DNA of 64,000 nt, from contig JAGXAB010000002.1 of NCBI GenBank assembly GCA_018971775.1, positions 67,001 through 131,000 of the forward strand, given 5' to 3'. The position numbers and the translations under genes are program-made. The notes beneath the pieces are model-generated. The model was not told the DNA's origin, did not search any database, and saw only the letters and a list, made by a program, of their open reading frames with translations. Numbering within the stretch: position 1 is the stretch's first letter; each line of letters begins with the position of its first letter. Shown here in pieces: positions 15,888-24,542 of this stretch. Source of the stretch: Cyanobacteria bacterium REEB67 (GTDB lineage Bacteria > Cyanobacteriota > Vampirovibrionia > Obscuribacterales > Obscuribacteraceae).

Positions 15888-18104
15888 ATGCAACAGTTGC
15901 TAACAGACGAAGACTATCGCAGGATCTTTCAATCAGCGCCGCAACTCTATCTGGTGCTCGACCAGGGATTGTGTATAGTTGATGCCAGCGACCTGTATCT
16001 GCAAGCTACGATGACCGAGCGCGATCAAATCGTAGGTAAGTACATATTTGACGCCTTCCCGGACAATCCTGAAGAGGTCATGGCCACCGGGCACAGCAAC
16101 TTAAAAGATTCACTCGATAGTGTCATACGCCATCTGGAATCGCACACTATGGCGGTGCAAAAATATGACATCCGTCGGCCGGAAGAAGCGGGCGGAGGAT
16201 ATGAGGAGCGTTACTGGAGCCCGATCAATTCTCCGGTACTCGACGATGATGGCAAATTGGTCTTTATCATCCACCGCGTAGAGGACGTGACAAAATTTGT
16301 TGTCGCCAGAAAACTACAGATGGAAGAAGAGTTGTGCGGGGACAATGGCAAAGATCTGACTCACAGCGCCGAACAGGATATTTATCTGCGTGCGCAAGAA
16401 ATACAAGAAGACAAAAAGCGCCTGGCTATACTCAACGACGAGCTTATTAAAGCGCGCGATATGGCATTGAGCGCGACAAAGCTCAAGTCTGATTTTTTGG
16501 CCAATATGAGCCATGAGATTCGCACGCCGATGAATGGCATCCTGGGCATGGCCGACATTTTACTGCGTCACGATCTACCGGCCAATTTGAGAGAGTACGT
16601 AAGCACAATCAAAGAAGCCGGCAATTCGCTTCTGCAGGTGATCAACGGCATCCTCGATCTATCCAAGATAGAAGCCGGCAAGTTGGTACTGGAATCAGCC
16701 GAGCTCAACCCGGTCCGCTTGATCGAGAGCGTGGCAGTGCTGCTCAGTGAATACGGCCGCAGCAAGCAAGTCACCCTGGTGACATTTATCGATCCGGCCA
16801 TCCCTGAAACTCTGATTGGCGACGCCGGCCGACTGCGCCAGATCATCATCAACCTGACAGGCAATGCCATTAAGTTTTCTGATCACACCGAAGTGGCGAT
16901 GAAAGCAGATTTGCTCGAAGCAACGGCAACGGATGTTTTGCTGCGTTTTTCGGTCACCGATAATGGTATCGGCCTCACCCAGCAAGAGATCGAAACTCTA
17001 TTCAAACCCTTTGTGCAGGCCGAAAGCGCCATGAGTCAAAAATATGGCGGCACCGGGCTCGGACTGAGTATTTCGAAACACCTGGCTGAACTTATGAATG
17101 GCGAAATGGGTGTGAGCAGCGTCAAAGGTCAGGGCTCTACCTTCTGGTTTACGGTCCGTTTGCATTGCAGTAAGCGCGACATCGCTGCTCGCAAACGTCA
17201 TCCGGGACGCCTGACCAATCCAGCTAGCCTGAACGGTGAGCGCGTACTTCTGATTGATGACAAGAGACATTCGCGCGAAAGTTTGCATCAGTATATGACC
17301 GCCTGGGGCATGGCTCCCGAATCTGCCGAAAGCGTAAGACAGGGCCTGACGATGCTGGGCGCAGCAGCTCTTGAAAGCAGACCATTCAAAATCGTCATCG
17401 TCGACTTGCTCATGCCCGGCATGACAGGCGTTGATCTGGCCCGGGCAGTGCGCAACGATGAAAATTTGGGTCAGACAAAAGTGGTCGTTCTCATTTCGTC
17501 GGCGCGCCCCGGCCTCGCCGAACAGGCAAAATCGCTTGGTTTTGACGCATGCCTGACGAAGCCAGTACTACAGTCACAACTTCTCGACTGCGTGATTGGA
17601 CTTTTACTTGATGAGCAGTTGGATGACCCTGAGTCTCAAAAGAACGGCGATAAAAGCGGCGATAAAAGCGGCGATAGAAGCGATGACAATGAAACAACTA
17701 CCAAAATATCGGCAGTCGAGAGTCGAAGCACCTTGCCACCGGTGCTGGTGGTGGAAGATCATCGCATCAATCAGCAAGTAGCTGTACTGATTTTGAAAAG
17801 TCTAGGCTACGAATCCGAAATCGCAGAAACGGGACAAGCGGCTCTGGACAAATTAGCCAGTCGAGATTATGGCCTGATTTTCATGGACGTTCAGATGCCT
17901 GTGATGGACGGATACGAAGCGGCCAGACTGATCCGCCTAAGCGAACTCAACACCAAACGACACATCCCGATCATCGCCATGACAGCCCAGGTGGCCGAGG
18001 GAAGTCCGGAAGAATGTCTGTCAGCAGGCATGGACGACTATATCAGCAAACCAATCAATCCGGACCTGCTGCAAAAAATACTCGACAAGTGGCTGCCGAA
18101 GTGA
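15888..18104 (+). CDS. hybrid sensor histidine kinase (PAS-HisKA-HATPase-REC-REC)
   Basis: A 738-residue cytoplasmic hybrid kinase with no membrane segments. In order: a PAS-like sensor (~10-130); a short coiled coil; HisKA with the phospho-acceptor His209 in [12 protein letters not shown]; a HATPase with [10 protein letters not shown] (N box), DNGIGL and GTGLGLSIS; a receiver with VLLIDD and VIVDLLMPG; a linker of three near-identical 12-bp repeats encoding [12 protein letters not shown]; and a second receiver with [15 protein letters not shown] and a KPI lysine. Both receivers keep the phosphorylatable Asp. No partner regulator is adjacent, so it is an orphan; a separate Hpt protein may complete the relay. 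dxr follows after 26 nt. Confidence 0.95.
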   Translation: MQQLLTDEDYRRIFQSAPQLYLVLDQGLCIVDASDLYLQATMTERDQIVGKYIFDAFPDNPEEVMATGHSNLKDSLDSVIRHLESHTMAVQKYDIRRPEEAGGGYEERYWSPINSPVLDDDGKLVFIIHRVEDVTKFVVARKLQMEEELCGDNGKDLTHSAEQDIYLRAQEIQEDKKRLAILNDELIKARDMALSATKLKSDFLANMSHEIRTPMNGILGMADILLRHDLPANLREYVSTIKEAGNSLLQVINGILDLSKIEAGKLVLESAELNPVRLIESVAVLLSEYGRSKQVTLVTFIDPAIPETLIGDAGRLRQIIINLTGNAIKFSDHTEVAMKADLLEATATDVLLRFSVTDNGIGLTQQEIETLFKPFVQAESAMSQKYGGTGLGLSISKHLAELMNGEMGVSSVKGQGSTFWFTVRLHCSKRDIAARKRHPGRLTNPASLNGERVLLIDDKRHSRESLHQYMTAWGMAPESAESVRQGLTMLGAAALESRPFKIVIVDLLMPGMTGVDLARAVRNDENLGQTKVVVLISSARPGLAEQAKSLGFDACLTKPVLQSQLLDCVIGLLLDEQLDDPESQKNGDKSGDKSGDRSDDNETTTKISAVESRSTLPPVLVVEDHRINQQVAVLILKSLGYESEIAETGQAALDKLASRDYGLIFMDVQMPVMDGYEAARLIRLSELNTKRHIPIIAMTAQVAEGSPEECLSAGMDDYISKPINPDLLQKILDKWLPK

Positions 18105-18130
18105 GACGATCGGGCTATTTGGAGTAAGTC

Positions 18131-19318
18131 TTGGATCTCAAGTATGTCAGCATTATTGGTTCGACCGGCTCGATCGGCACGCAGACACTGGACATAGCCA
18201 GGGCCCATCGCGAACAGCTCAAGGTTTGCGCACTGGCGGCCGGGGCTAAGAATATTCCTTTATTGTGCGAACAGATCAAAGAATTTGCTCCGACTCTGAT
18301 TGCCGTACCGGATCAGAGCTGCCGCGAGCAAGTCCAAAGTTTTGTCAAAGCGCACAAGCTCGCCCCCAAAGAAATAGTTATCGGCGAAGAAGGGTTGATT
18401 GCCGTGGCGGAGCATGACGAGGCGACTGTGCTGGTCACTGCGGTCGTCGGTTTCATGGGGGTCAAGCCGACATTAGCGGCCATTCGCAAGGGTAAAATCA
18501 TCGCTCTGGCCAATAAAGAAACCATGGTGGCAGCCGGCCATCTGGTTGTCGAAATGGCAGCCCAGCACAAGGCAACGATTGTGCCCGTGGATAGCGAACA
18601 TTCGGCAATTTTTCAATCGCTACTGCCCTCGCTCGAGAAGGGCGCCGTGCAGCAGGAAGTGGAGAAAATACTGCTCACCGGATCAGGCGGACCATTCCGC
18701 ACCTGGTCAAAAGAACAGATGGGAAGTGCCACCATATCCGATGCTCTCAAGCATCCTAACTGGTCAATGGGGGCAAAGATTACGATCGATTCCGCTACCT
18801 TGATGAACAAAGGCCTGGAAGTGATCGAAGCACGCTGGCTTTTCAATTTACCCGTAGAAAAGATACAAGTAGTGATCCATCCCCAATCGATTTTGCATTC
18901 GGCGGTGGAATTCGTCGATGGCTCGATCGTCGGCCAGATGGGTCTGCCTGACATGCGCCTGCCGATTCATTATGCGCTTTTTTATCCGGACCGTGTCGCC
19001 TCGCAAAGAGTGCCGCGCCTTTCGCTCTCGGCTATCCGCGCACTGACCTTTGAAGAGCCGGATCTGGAACGGTTTCCCTGCCTGGCCCTGGCGCGGGAAG
19101 CGGCAGCGGTCGATGACAGCAAAGCCTGTGTTTTAAACGGCGCTAATGAAATCGTCGTCGATTCTTTTCTCAAGGGTGAAATCAAGTTTGCAGACATTCC
19201 CCGCAATTTGGAACGCGTCCTTGATGAACACAAACCTATTAAAAGTCCGACTCTGGAGGATATACTAGAGTGCGACAGGTGGGCACGACAGCGCGCTCGT
19301 CTGGTGATGACGGCATAA
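18131..19318 (+). CDS. dxr: 1-deoxy-D-xylulose 5-phosphate reductoisomerase
   Basis: DXR makes 2-C-methyl-D-erythritol 4-phosphate with NADPH, the committed step of the MEP isoprenoid pathway. The 395-residue protein has the NADPH loop GSTGSIGTQTLD, the ANKETMVAAG segment, the metal-binding PVDSEHSAIFQ and the LTGSGGPFR and HPNWSMGAKI motifs. The TTG start is supported by GGAG 6 nt upstream and puts the nucleotide-binding loop at the usual distance from the N terminus. It could be co-transcribed with the histidine kinase 26 nt upstream. Confidence 0.97.
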   Translation: MDLKYVSIIGSTGSIGTQTLDIARAHREQLKVCALAAGAKNIPLLCEQIKEFAPTLIAVPDQSCREQVQSFVKAHKLAPKEIVIGEEGLIAVAEHDEATVLVTAVVGFMGVKPTLAAIRKGKIIALANKETMVAAGHLVVEMAAQHKATIVPVDSEHSAIFQSLLPSLEKGAVQQEVEKILLTGSGGPFRTWSKEQMGSATISDALKHPNWSMGAKITIDSATLMNKGLEVIEARWLFNLPVEKIQVVIHPQSILHSAVEFVDGSIVGQMGLPDMRLPIHYALFYPDRVASQRVPRLSLSAIRALTFEEPDLERFPCLALAREAAAVDDSKACVLNGANEIVVDSFLKGEIKFADIPRNLERVLDEHKPIKSPTLEDILECDRWARQRARLVMTA

Positions 19319-19411
19319 GCGGCGCTCCATCAATGGCGCTGGAAAAGGCCGTCCCCGGAAATACTGTCAGTCGGATCGTACGGCAACGCAACTCACGGTT
19401 GGAGAATAAAG

Positions 19412-20050
19412 ATGATCGCCCAGGGAAGTAAAGTACAGGTCGTAGACCATCCCCTCGCCCAGCACCTCCTTACAAGGCTGCGAGCCTACCAGACAGCCCC
19501 GCACCAGTTCAGGCGCTACGCCCTCGCTTTCAGCGACTTCCTCGTCTACGAAGCGGCCAGACAGATGACCCTGCGCGAAACCAATGTAGAAACACCAGTC
19601 GGACCGGCCAAAGGTGCCGTTTTGAGCGATTACGTCATCCTCGCTCCCGTGCTCCGCGCCGGCTTGATCATGGCCGAAGCCGCTCAGAAGCTCATGCCCG
19701 CCGCCCGGGTCTATCACGTCGGTCTGAAGCGCGACGAAGAAACTCTGGAAGCAAAATCCTATTACGATAAACTGCCCGCTTCGCTCCCCGACGACAGCCG
19801 CGTTTTCGTACTCGATCCGATGCTCGCCACCGGCGGCTCTGCAGTATCGGCGATCGACCTCTTCGTCAAACTCAACGTCAAGACGATCCAACTGGTATCT
19901 TTCGTGGCCGCTCCCGAAGGCATCAAGCGTGTCCATGACAAACATCCAAATGTGCACATCACAACCGGCTCCGTAGATACCAAGTTGAACGAGCTCGGCT
20001 ACATCGTGCCCGGTCTAGGCGACGCCGGCGACCGTATTTTTGGTACCTAA
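19412..20050 (+). CDS. upp: uracil phosphoribosyltransferase
   Basis: Upp converts uracil and PRPP to UMP in pyrimidine salvage. The 212-residue protein matches the family in length, with HPLAQHLLTRLR near the N terminus, PVLRAGLIMAEAA, the PRPP loop DPMLATGGSA, and the closing GYIVPGLGDAGDRIFGT. GGAG lies 8 nt before the ATG. It is followed after 5 nt by the Ser/Thr kinase-like gene, a pairing with no obvious metabolic logic. Confidence 0.97.
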   Translation: MIAQGSKVQVVDHPLAQHLLTRLRAYQTAPHQFRRYALAFSDFLVYEAARQMTLRETNVETPVGPAKGAVLSDYVILAPVLRAGLIMAEAAQKLMPAARVYHVGLKRDEETLEAKSYYDKLPASLPDDSRVFVLDPMLATGGSAVSAIDLFVKLNVKTIQLVSFVAAPEGIKRVHDKHPNVHITTGSVDTKLNELGYIVPGLGDAGDRIFGT

Positions 20051-20055
20051 GGCGA

Positions 20056-21309
20056 TTGGGTACCGACGGCGAGAAACCGATTGTTCTGAGGGAAACCTGC
20101 GAGCTCTGCTCGAAGCCTATTTTTCCCATAAAACCAGGCTCGACCAATAGCCTGGTGCACCGACCCGGCTTCTGCAACTGCGCCGTCAAAACCGTCAAAC
20201 CAAGCCCTGCGACTCTGACAGGTACGCTACCGGATCTGGCCTTACCCGAGGTCAAGCCAAGCCAACACTTCAATCCGACAGTGCAACTGGCAGATGTCGT
20301 CGAAAGCGGTTATCGCTTTTTCGACCGCATCGGCAAAGGCACCATGGGCTACGTCTATCAGGCCGAAACCGACAACATCGACGCACTGCTGGCGATAAAA
20401 ATTTTCCACCGCGGACCTTTTACCAATAAGCGGACATTGAAGCGCCTAGAACAGGAAGCGACGCTGGCCATTGGAGCCTCGCATCCACACCTGGCCTCAG
20501 TCTATAAGTTCGGCGTATCGGCAAAAAATTATCCTTTTATTGTCATGGATTTTATGGCGGGGCCGAGCCTTGCCGATATCCTGGCCCATGAAGGATTTTT
20601 AGACGTGCCGCGCGCACTGGATATTTTCATCCAGATTAGCGAAGCTCTGGAATATGCGCATGGCGAAAAATTACTGCACCGCGGCATCAAGCCGTCAAAA
20701 ATCTATTTGCTCAAGGCTGCGGAAAATCGGGACTTCGTCAAAGTTTCTGATTTTGGCATCGCCAAAATTTTGCCCAATCCCGGCCGCGAAACCAAATACA
20801 TGACACCGCAGGGCGAAGAATTTGGCAATCCATCCTACATGAGCCCTGAGCAGTGCCTGGGCACAAGGCTGGATGCCAGATCCGACCTTTATTCATTTGG
20901 CTGCCTGATGTATCAGTGCCTGACCGGCAAGCTGCCGCACACCTCGTCAAACCCGATGCGCATCGCTTTCAAACAAATTTCGGAAGAAGCGCGCAGCATG
21001 GTCGAACGCTTCCTCGATCTGGATATACCACCGGACATTGATAGAATCGTCCTCACTTGCTTGCAGAAAAATCCGGACGACCGCTTCGAAACGGCAAAGC
21101 AACTGCGCCTGGCGCTCGAGGCGGTGCGCGACGGCAAAAGACCAAAGCTGCCGAATACAGGCATTGGCGCCGGATTTAGCGGTATTACCAGTGGTGGCTC
21201 AGGCAAACAGATCAAGATTACCGGTATCGGCCTGAGTAAGGACGGCTCAAAAGATAGCAATTTTATCGACAATGTTTTGAAGATTTTCAAGAAACCCAAA
21301 GAGAAGTGA
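20056..21309 (+). CDS. Ser/Thr protein kinase-like protein, probable pseudokinase
   Basis: A 417-residue protein with a Hanks-type kinase fold at ~85-360: glycine loop IGKGTMGYVY, ATP-binding Lys115 in AIKIF, the helix C Glu, and DFG with Asp232. The catalytic loop reads HRGIKPSKIYL, so the catalytic Asp is Gly210 and the metal-binding Asn is Lys215. Phosphotransfer should be lost or very weak, pointing to a signalling pseudokinase. The N terminus carries C15xxC18 and C40xC42, a possible zinc knuckle. No extracellular domain or membrane segment is seen. The TTG start is 5 nt after upp; the stop overlaps a GTG of the DUF202 frame. Confidence 0.9.
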   Translation: MGTDGEKPIVLRETCELCSKPIFPIKPGSTNSLVHRPGFCNCAVKTVKPSPATLTGTLPDLALPEVKPSQHFNPTVQLADVVESGYRFFDRIGKGTMGYVYQAETDNIDALLAIKIFHRGPFTNKRTLKRLEQEATLAIGASHPHLASVYKFGVSAKNYPFIVMDFMAGPSLADILAHEGFLDVPRALDIFIQISEALEYAHGEKLLHRGIKPSKIYLLKAAENRDFVKVSDFGIAKILPNPGRETKYMTPQGEEFGNPSYMSPEQCLGTRLDARSDLYSFGCLMYQCLTGKLPHTSSNPMRIAFKQISEEARSMVERFLDLDIPPDIDRIVLTCLQKNPDDRFETAKQLRLALEAVRDGKRPKLPNTGIGAGFSGITSGGSGKQIKITGIGLSKDGSKDSNFIDNVLKIFKKPKEK

Positions 21310-21314
21310 GATCG

Positions 21315-21755
21315 ATGGAAGCAGAACAAGCAACTCTAAACCCAGACAGCAAGCACGTCAACGAGCATCTCGCCAACGACAGGACTTATCTCGCCTGGAT
21401 ACGCACCGGTGTGTCAATGATGGGTCTCGGAGTGGTGATCGCAAAACTGCGCTACATCATGGGCGCCAGCTATCCTACTTCCGGTGGCCTCTTGCATGCA
21501 GTGCATATCGGCTTGCTCTTTGCCATTGTCGGCGTGGTGACAATCATCCTCTCGGTCGTTTTCTTCCTGCAAACGCAAAAAGAAATCCGCACATCGAGCT
21601 ATAAATCGCGCAAATTTTTCGTGCTTGCTCTTGCCCTACTGACCGGCTCGCTCGGCCTGAGCACTGTCTATTACCTCACCCAACCGACAACAGAGCTCAG
21701 CCCTGATCAAGCGGAAGCACCGGGTCAAACGACACCGGTGCAACAGCAGAATTGA
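21315..21755 (+). CDS. DUF202-family membrane protein
   Basis: A protein of ~146 residues with the DUF202 signature LANDRTYLAWIRTGVSMMGLG ahead of the first of three hydrophobic helices (~30-50, 62-88, 98-118) and a hydrophilic tail. Members such as YidH have no settled biochemical function. The ATG at 21315 sits just after the kinase-like gene; a GTG at 21306 overlapping that gene's stop is the alternative. A membrane partner for the neighbouring pseudokinase is conceivable but unproven. Confidence 0.88.
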   Translation: MEAEQATLNPDSKHVNEHLANDRTYLAWIRTGVSMMGLGVVIAKLRYIMGASYPTSGGLLHAVHIGLLFAIVGVVTIILSVVFFLQTQKEIRTSSYKSRKFFVLALALLTGSLGLSTVYYLTQPTTELSPDQAEAPGQTTPVQQQN

Positions 21756-21761
21756 TTTTTC

Positions 21762-21784
21762 CCGGCGTCAGGCGCCGGAATTTT
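21762..21784. terminator. bidirectional hairpin between DUF202 gene and hemQ
   Basis: CCGGCG and CGCCGG pair around TCAGG, with AATTTT on the plus side and TTTTT before the stem (Us when read on the minus strand). It sits between two convergent genes and can end both. Confidence 0.7.
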
Positions 21785-21798
21785 GCGGAAACGGACGG

Positions 21799-22659
21799 CT
21801 AAGCGTGAGCCGGCTGGAGCACGTTCAAGGCCGGTACGCCTGTGCCGTCGAGATAGGTGCGGAGCTGATCGAGCGAGAATTGTACGCCCGAGAAGAAATC
21901 GCCAAATTCGCCGTATTTAGAGCTTGCCTCATCGAAGCGCATTTCGTAGATCAGCTTTTTGAAGACCATCGGATCGTCGGAGTAGAGATCGACGCCCCAC
22001 TCATATTCGTCGAAGCCGATTGATCCGGAGATAACCTGCGTCACCAGACCATGATAGGAGCGGCCGATTTTGCCGTGGTCCATCATCAAGCGAGCGCGCT
22101 CTTCAAAGGGCAATGTGTACCAGTTGACGGACTCGCCGCGCTTTTTGTCCATCGGATAGAAGCAAACATAACGACGTTGCGGCACGCGTGCCCAGAGACG
22201 ACCGCCAAAGTGGGGCGCATTGCCGGCTTCGACGACGAGCTTGTCGAAAGCAGCGTTCCACTCGGGGGAGTGGGGCTTGTGTTCACTCTGAGCCATGGTG
22301 GCATGGATCTTGGCGGTGGCGTCATACATGCCGAGTTCGAGGACGGAGACATAAGAGGAAGCGGCCATCAAATATTCCGAAAGACGCAGTTTGTCGATGA
22401 CCATCTGCGCGTGGGCCAGACCATCAAAGTCGCGACTGTAGTGGGTGAGCATCAAATCGGCTTTGTGACCGAGCAACTGGGCGAGGCTAACGTCGGCGTC
22501 ATTGCTGTTTTTTAGAGACTCAAAAGCGGCAACGGCTTCACCGGTGATTTCGGCGCGCTCAGCTTCCGGCAAACGGTCCCAGGAGAGACGATCGAACGAG
22601 AACAAGCGGTGAAGAATCCACCAGCCTTCCAGAGACTCGGGAACGTTAGGATGGCGCAT
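21799..22659 (-). CDS. hemQ: coproheme decarboxylase HemQ (chlorite dismutase family)
   Basis: HemQ/ChdC oxidatively decarboxylates coproheme III to heme b, the last step of the coproporphyrin-dependent pathway. The 286-residue protein has the family's most conserved block: CFYPMDKKRGESVNWY, then DHGKIGRSYHGLVTQ, GFDEYEWGVDLYSDD and YEMRFDEASSKYGEF. The HG region supplies the proximal His, and the YPM stretch is where the reactive Tyr is expected. A true chlorite dismutase is unlikely given the HemQ-type motifs. It appears monocistronic, with a perfect 16-bp palindrome 75 nt upstream as a candidate operator. Confidence 0.92.
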   Translation of the reverse strand: MRHPNVPESLEGWWILHRLFSFDRLSWDRLPEAERAEITGEAVAAFESLKNSNDADVSLAQLLGHKADLMLTHYSRDFDGLAHAQMVIDKLRLSEYLMAASSYVSVLELGMYDATAKIHATMAQSEHKPHSPEWNAAFDKLVVEAGNAPHFGGRLWARVPQRRYVCFYPMDKKRGESVNWYTLPFEERARLMMDHGKIGRSYHGLVTQVISGSIGFDEYEWGVDLYSDDPMVFKKLIYEMRFDEASSKYGEFGDFFSGVQFSLDQLRTYLDGTGVPALNVLQPAHA

Positions 22660-22733
22660 AAGTCGGTACCCTCAAAAACAGCTATAGCAGAGCTCTAGGT
22701 TAGCCCGGATCGAGCTGAGCGGGGCCGGATGCT

Positions 22734-22749
22734 AAGCAAATATTTGCTT
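22734..22749. promoter_or_regulatory. perfect 16-bp palindrome upstream of hemQ
   Basis: AAGCAAATATTTGCTT is its own reverse complement. It lies in the 140-bp gap before hemQ, 75 nt from the ATG, in an A+T-rich patch. Size and symmetry fit a dimeric repressor site; the regulator is unknown. Confidence 0.45.
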
Positions 22750-22799
22750 TATTAGTTATCCGGTCACTTAACCAGGTACCCTTGGCAAGTTAAAAAATC

Positions 22800-23543
22800 T
22801 CAAGAAGCTGTAAACCATGGTTTGATAGCCAGGGAAGGGTCATGGCGAATAGAAAGCAGACACTCGTGATTGTAATTGAATCGGTAAGTCGCATCACCGC
22901 GGATCGAGTGGACCAATTCGGAAAACTGTGAAGTATCCTTGCTTAGCACCTTCAACTCGGCCAGGTCTGCCGATAGCTTACTGTCAATCAGATCCATTTT
23001 TCTTATCAAATTTTTCTGTTCTTGCTGGTCAGCAGTATTTTGAAACACCTGGACCAAGTTTTGAAAATCGAAGACTCCAGCGACTATGCCCTCTGCCAGA
23101 AGAAACGCTCTTACCTCCCTTTTCCAGTCCAGTGTTTCTGACCTTGATGGCATCTCCGAGACAGCCAGGCCAAAGAGTTTTCTAATATACAAACAAGCGT
23201 CATCGACATCGGCGGCCTTGCCGAAAATTCGAATCGGGCCTAGATATGCAGCACCGCATACGGCACCAGCTGGCGCCATGACATGCATTGTCACCGGGTC
23301 GCCGCCAACGTCGGGAATTCGGATCGAGCTCTGCGTCCCGGGTTCGACGAAACCATGTAAATCGCGCTGCAAGTTTGGCCTTGAAGGCGACGTACAAAAA
23401 TACTGTACTCGATTCGGCCCAGCGCAGATCAGCATCACGGTCATCCCAACCCAGAAATGATTTCCTACGGCCAGGGGCGTAGACTCTGCTGCCGGAAAAT
23501 TGAAAGCAACATTATTGAGCGGTAAAGGTTTAGTTTCAGTCAT
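22800..23543 (-). CDS. unrecognised protein downstream of ROK kinase
   Basis: A 247-residue soluble protein beginning MTETKPLPLNNVAFNFPAA. No domain is recognised. The N-terminal ~110 residues look like a beta-rich region with VTMHVMAPAGAVCGAAYLGP, and the C-terminal ~130 residues are helical with a coiled-coil-like NTADQQEQKNLIRKMDLIDS stretch. Its ATG lies 1 nt after the stop of the ROK kinase gene (minus-strand string ATGTAGAATG), so the two are surely co-translated, and it ends the lipoprotein-ROK operon. The frame is open further upstream but that part overlaps the ROK gene and is unlikely to be used. Confidence 0.7.
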   Translation of the reverse strand: MTETKPLPLNNVAFNFPAAESTPLAVGNHFWVGMTVMLICAGPNRVQYFCTSPSRPNLQRDLHGFVEPGTQSSIRIPDVGGDPVTMHVMAPAGAVCGAAYLGPIRIFGKAADVDDACLYIRKLFGLAVSEMPSRSETLDWKREVRAFLLAEGIVAGVFDFQNLVQVFQNTADQQEQKNLIRKMDLIDSKLSADLAELKVLSKDTSQFSELVHSIRGDATYRFNYNHECLLSIRHDPSLAIKPWFTAS

Positions 23544-23544
23544 T

Positions 23545-24516
23545 CTACATTGCCACACAAGCAGCGCCGATAATCGAAGCATCAGCACCGAGACTGGCGA
23601 CGACGACTGGACAGGTCGCCGGTCCAGGCATGGCGCGCTCTTGCAATACAGCGCGAGCCGGAGCGAGTAGACGGTCGCCGAGAGCGGCCAAGCCTCCGCC
23701 AATAATGATCATATCCGGGTCGAGAGCATTTGCCAGGGTGACCAGACCAAAGCCAAGCGAGCGTCCCGTAAACATAATTGCTCTGCCACCCGGGCCGTTT
23801 CGCACGTTTTCGGCGAGCTCTCTGTCCGCCGTAGCCACGACATCATGGCCGTGTATTTCAAGCGTGTCTATATTTTGAATGCACTGGGTCGATGCTTGCA
23901 GCAAATCCCTGTAAGTCGCTACCAGACCCGGCCCGCTGCAATAGGCCTCGAGCGTACCCTGACTACCACCCCTGTCATATCTTGCATCGTCCGATGTATT
24001 TAGTAAGATATGGCCAAATTCTCCGCCGCTCCAGTGAGCACCGTGATGGACCCGACCAGCGTTAACGAGCGCGCCACCAACTCCGGTGCCAAGGGCTAGA
24101 AAGACAACGGTGCCTTTAGCTGAAATGGCTTCAGCCGAGCCAAAACGACACTCGCCCAAAGCCAGCGCGTTCACATCGTTTTCGACCCGGGCAGGCAATT
24201 TCAACGCATGTTCAAATGCTTCGGTAATGCGCAGCCCTCTCCAACCGGGCAAGACATCGCTGGCTGAAAAGACGAGACCCTGCTCGCTGTCGATCTGACC
24301 ACCTGCTCCGATACCAATTGCCTTGATCTTATAGTTCTCAGCAGCTGCCACATTAACGAGGGCCTCGGCCACAGCGATAGCGTCAGCTAATATTTTGGGG
24401 CCACCTTCCTCTACCGGAGTGGGCACAAGCTGTCGGTGAAGAACAACACCATCGGCTCGGACTATGCCACCGGCAATTTTGGTGCCACCAATATCGATAC
24501 CAATGAAATATTCCAT
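23545..24516 (-). CDS. ROK-family sugar kinase (glucokinase-like)
   Basis: A 323-residue ROK-family protein, probably phosphorylating glucose or a related sugar with ATP. The phosphate-binding GIDIGGTKIAGG is at the N terminus, ENDVNALALGE holds the catalytic Asp, then LGTGVGGALV and the substrate-binding GGEFGH. The usual zinc signature (CxCGxxGCxE) is replaced by RGGSQGTLE with no cysteines, so this member should lack the structural zinc. The middle gene of a three-gene operon; the lipoprotein lies 26 nt upstream. Substrate specificity cannot be read; N-acetylmannosamine or fructose kinase are alternatives. Confidence 0.88.
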   Translation of the reverse strand: MEYFIGIDIGGTKIAGGIVRADGVVLHRQLVPTPVEEGGPKILADAIAVAEALVNVAAAENYKIKAIGIGAGGQIDSEQGLVFSASDVLPGWRGLRITEAFEHALKLPARVENDVNALALGECRFGSAEAISAKGTVVFLALGTGVGGALVNAGRVHHGAHWSGGEFGHILLNTSDDARYDRGGSQGTLEAYCSGPGLVATYRDLLQASTQCIQNIDTLEIHGHDVVATADRELAENVRNGPGGRAIMFTGRSLGFGLVTLANALDPDMIIIGGGLAALGDRLLAPARAVLQERAMPGPATCPVVVASLGADASIIGAACVAM

Positions 24517-24542
24517 AAGAGGCTCCGCAGTGCGATCAAAAT

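Noticed and set aside
17645..17682. Noncoding tandem repeat
   Set aside because: The three 12-bp units lie in frame in the histidine kinase linker and encode GDKS repeats; recorded with that gene.
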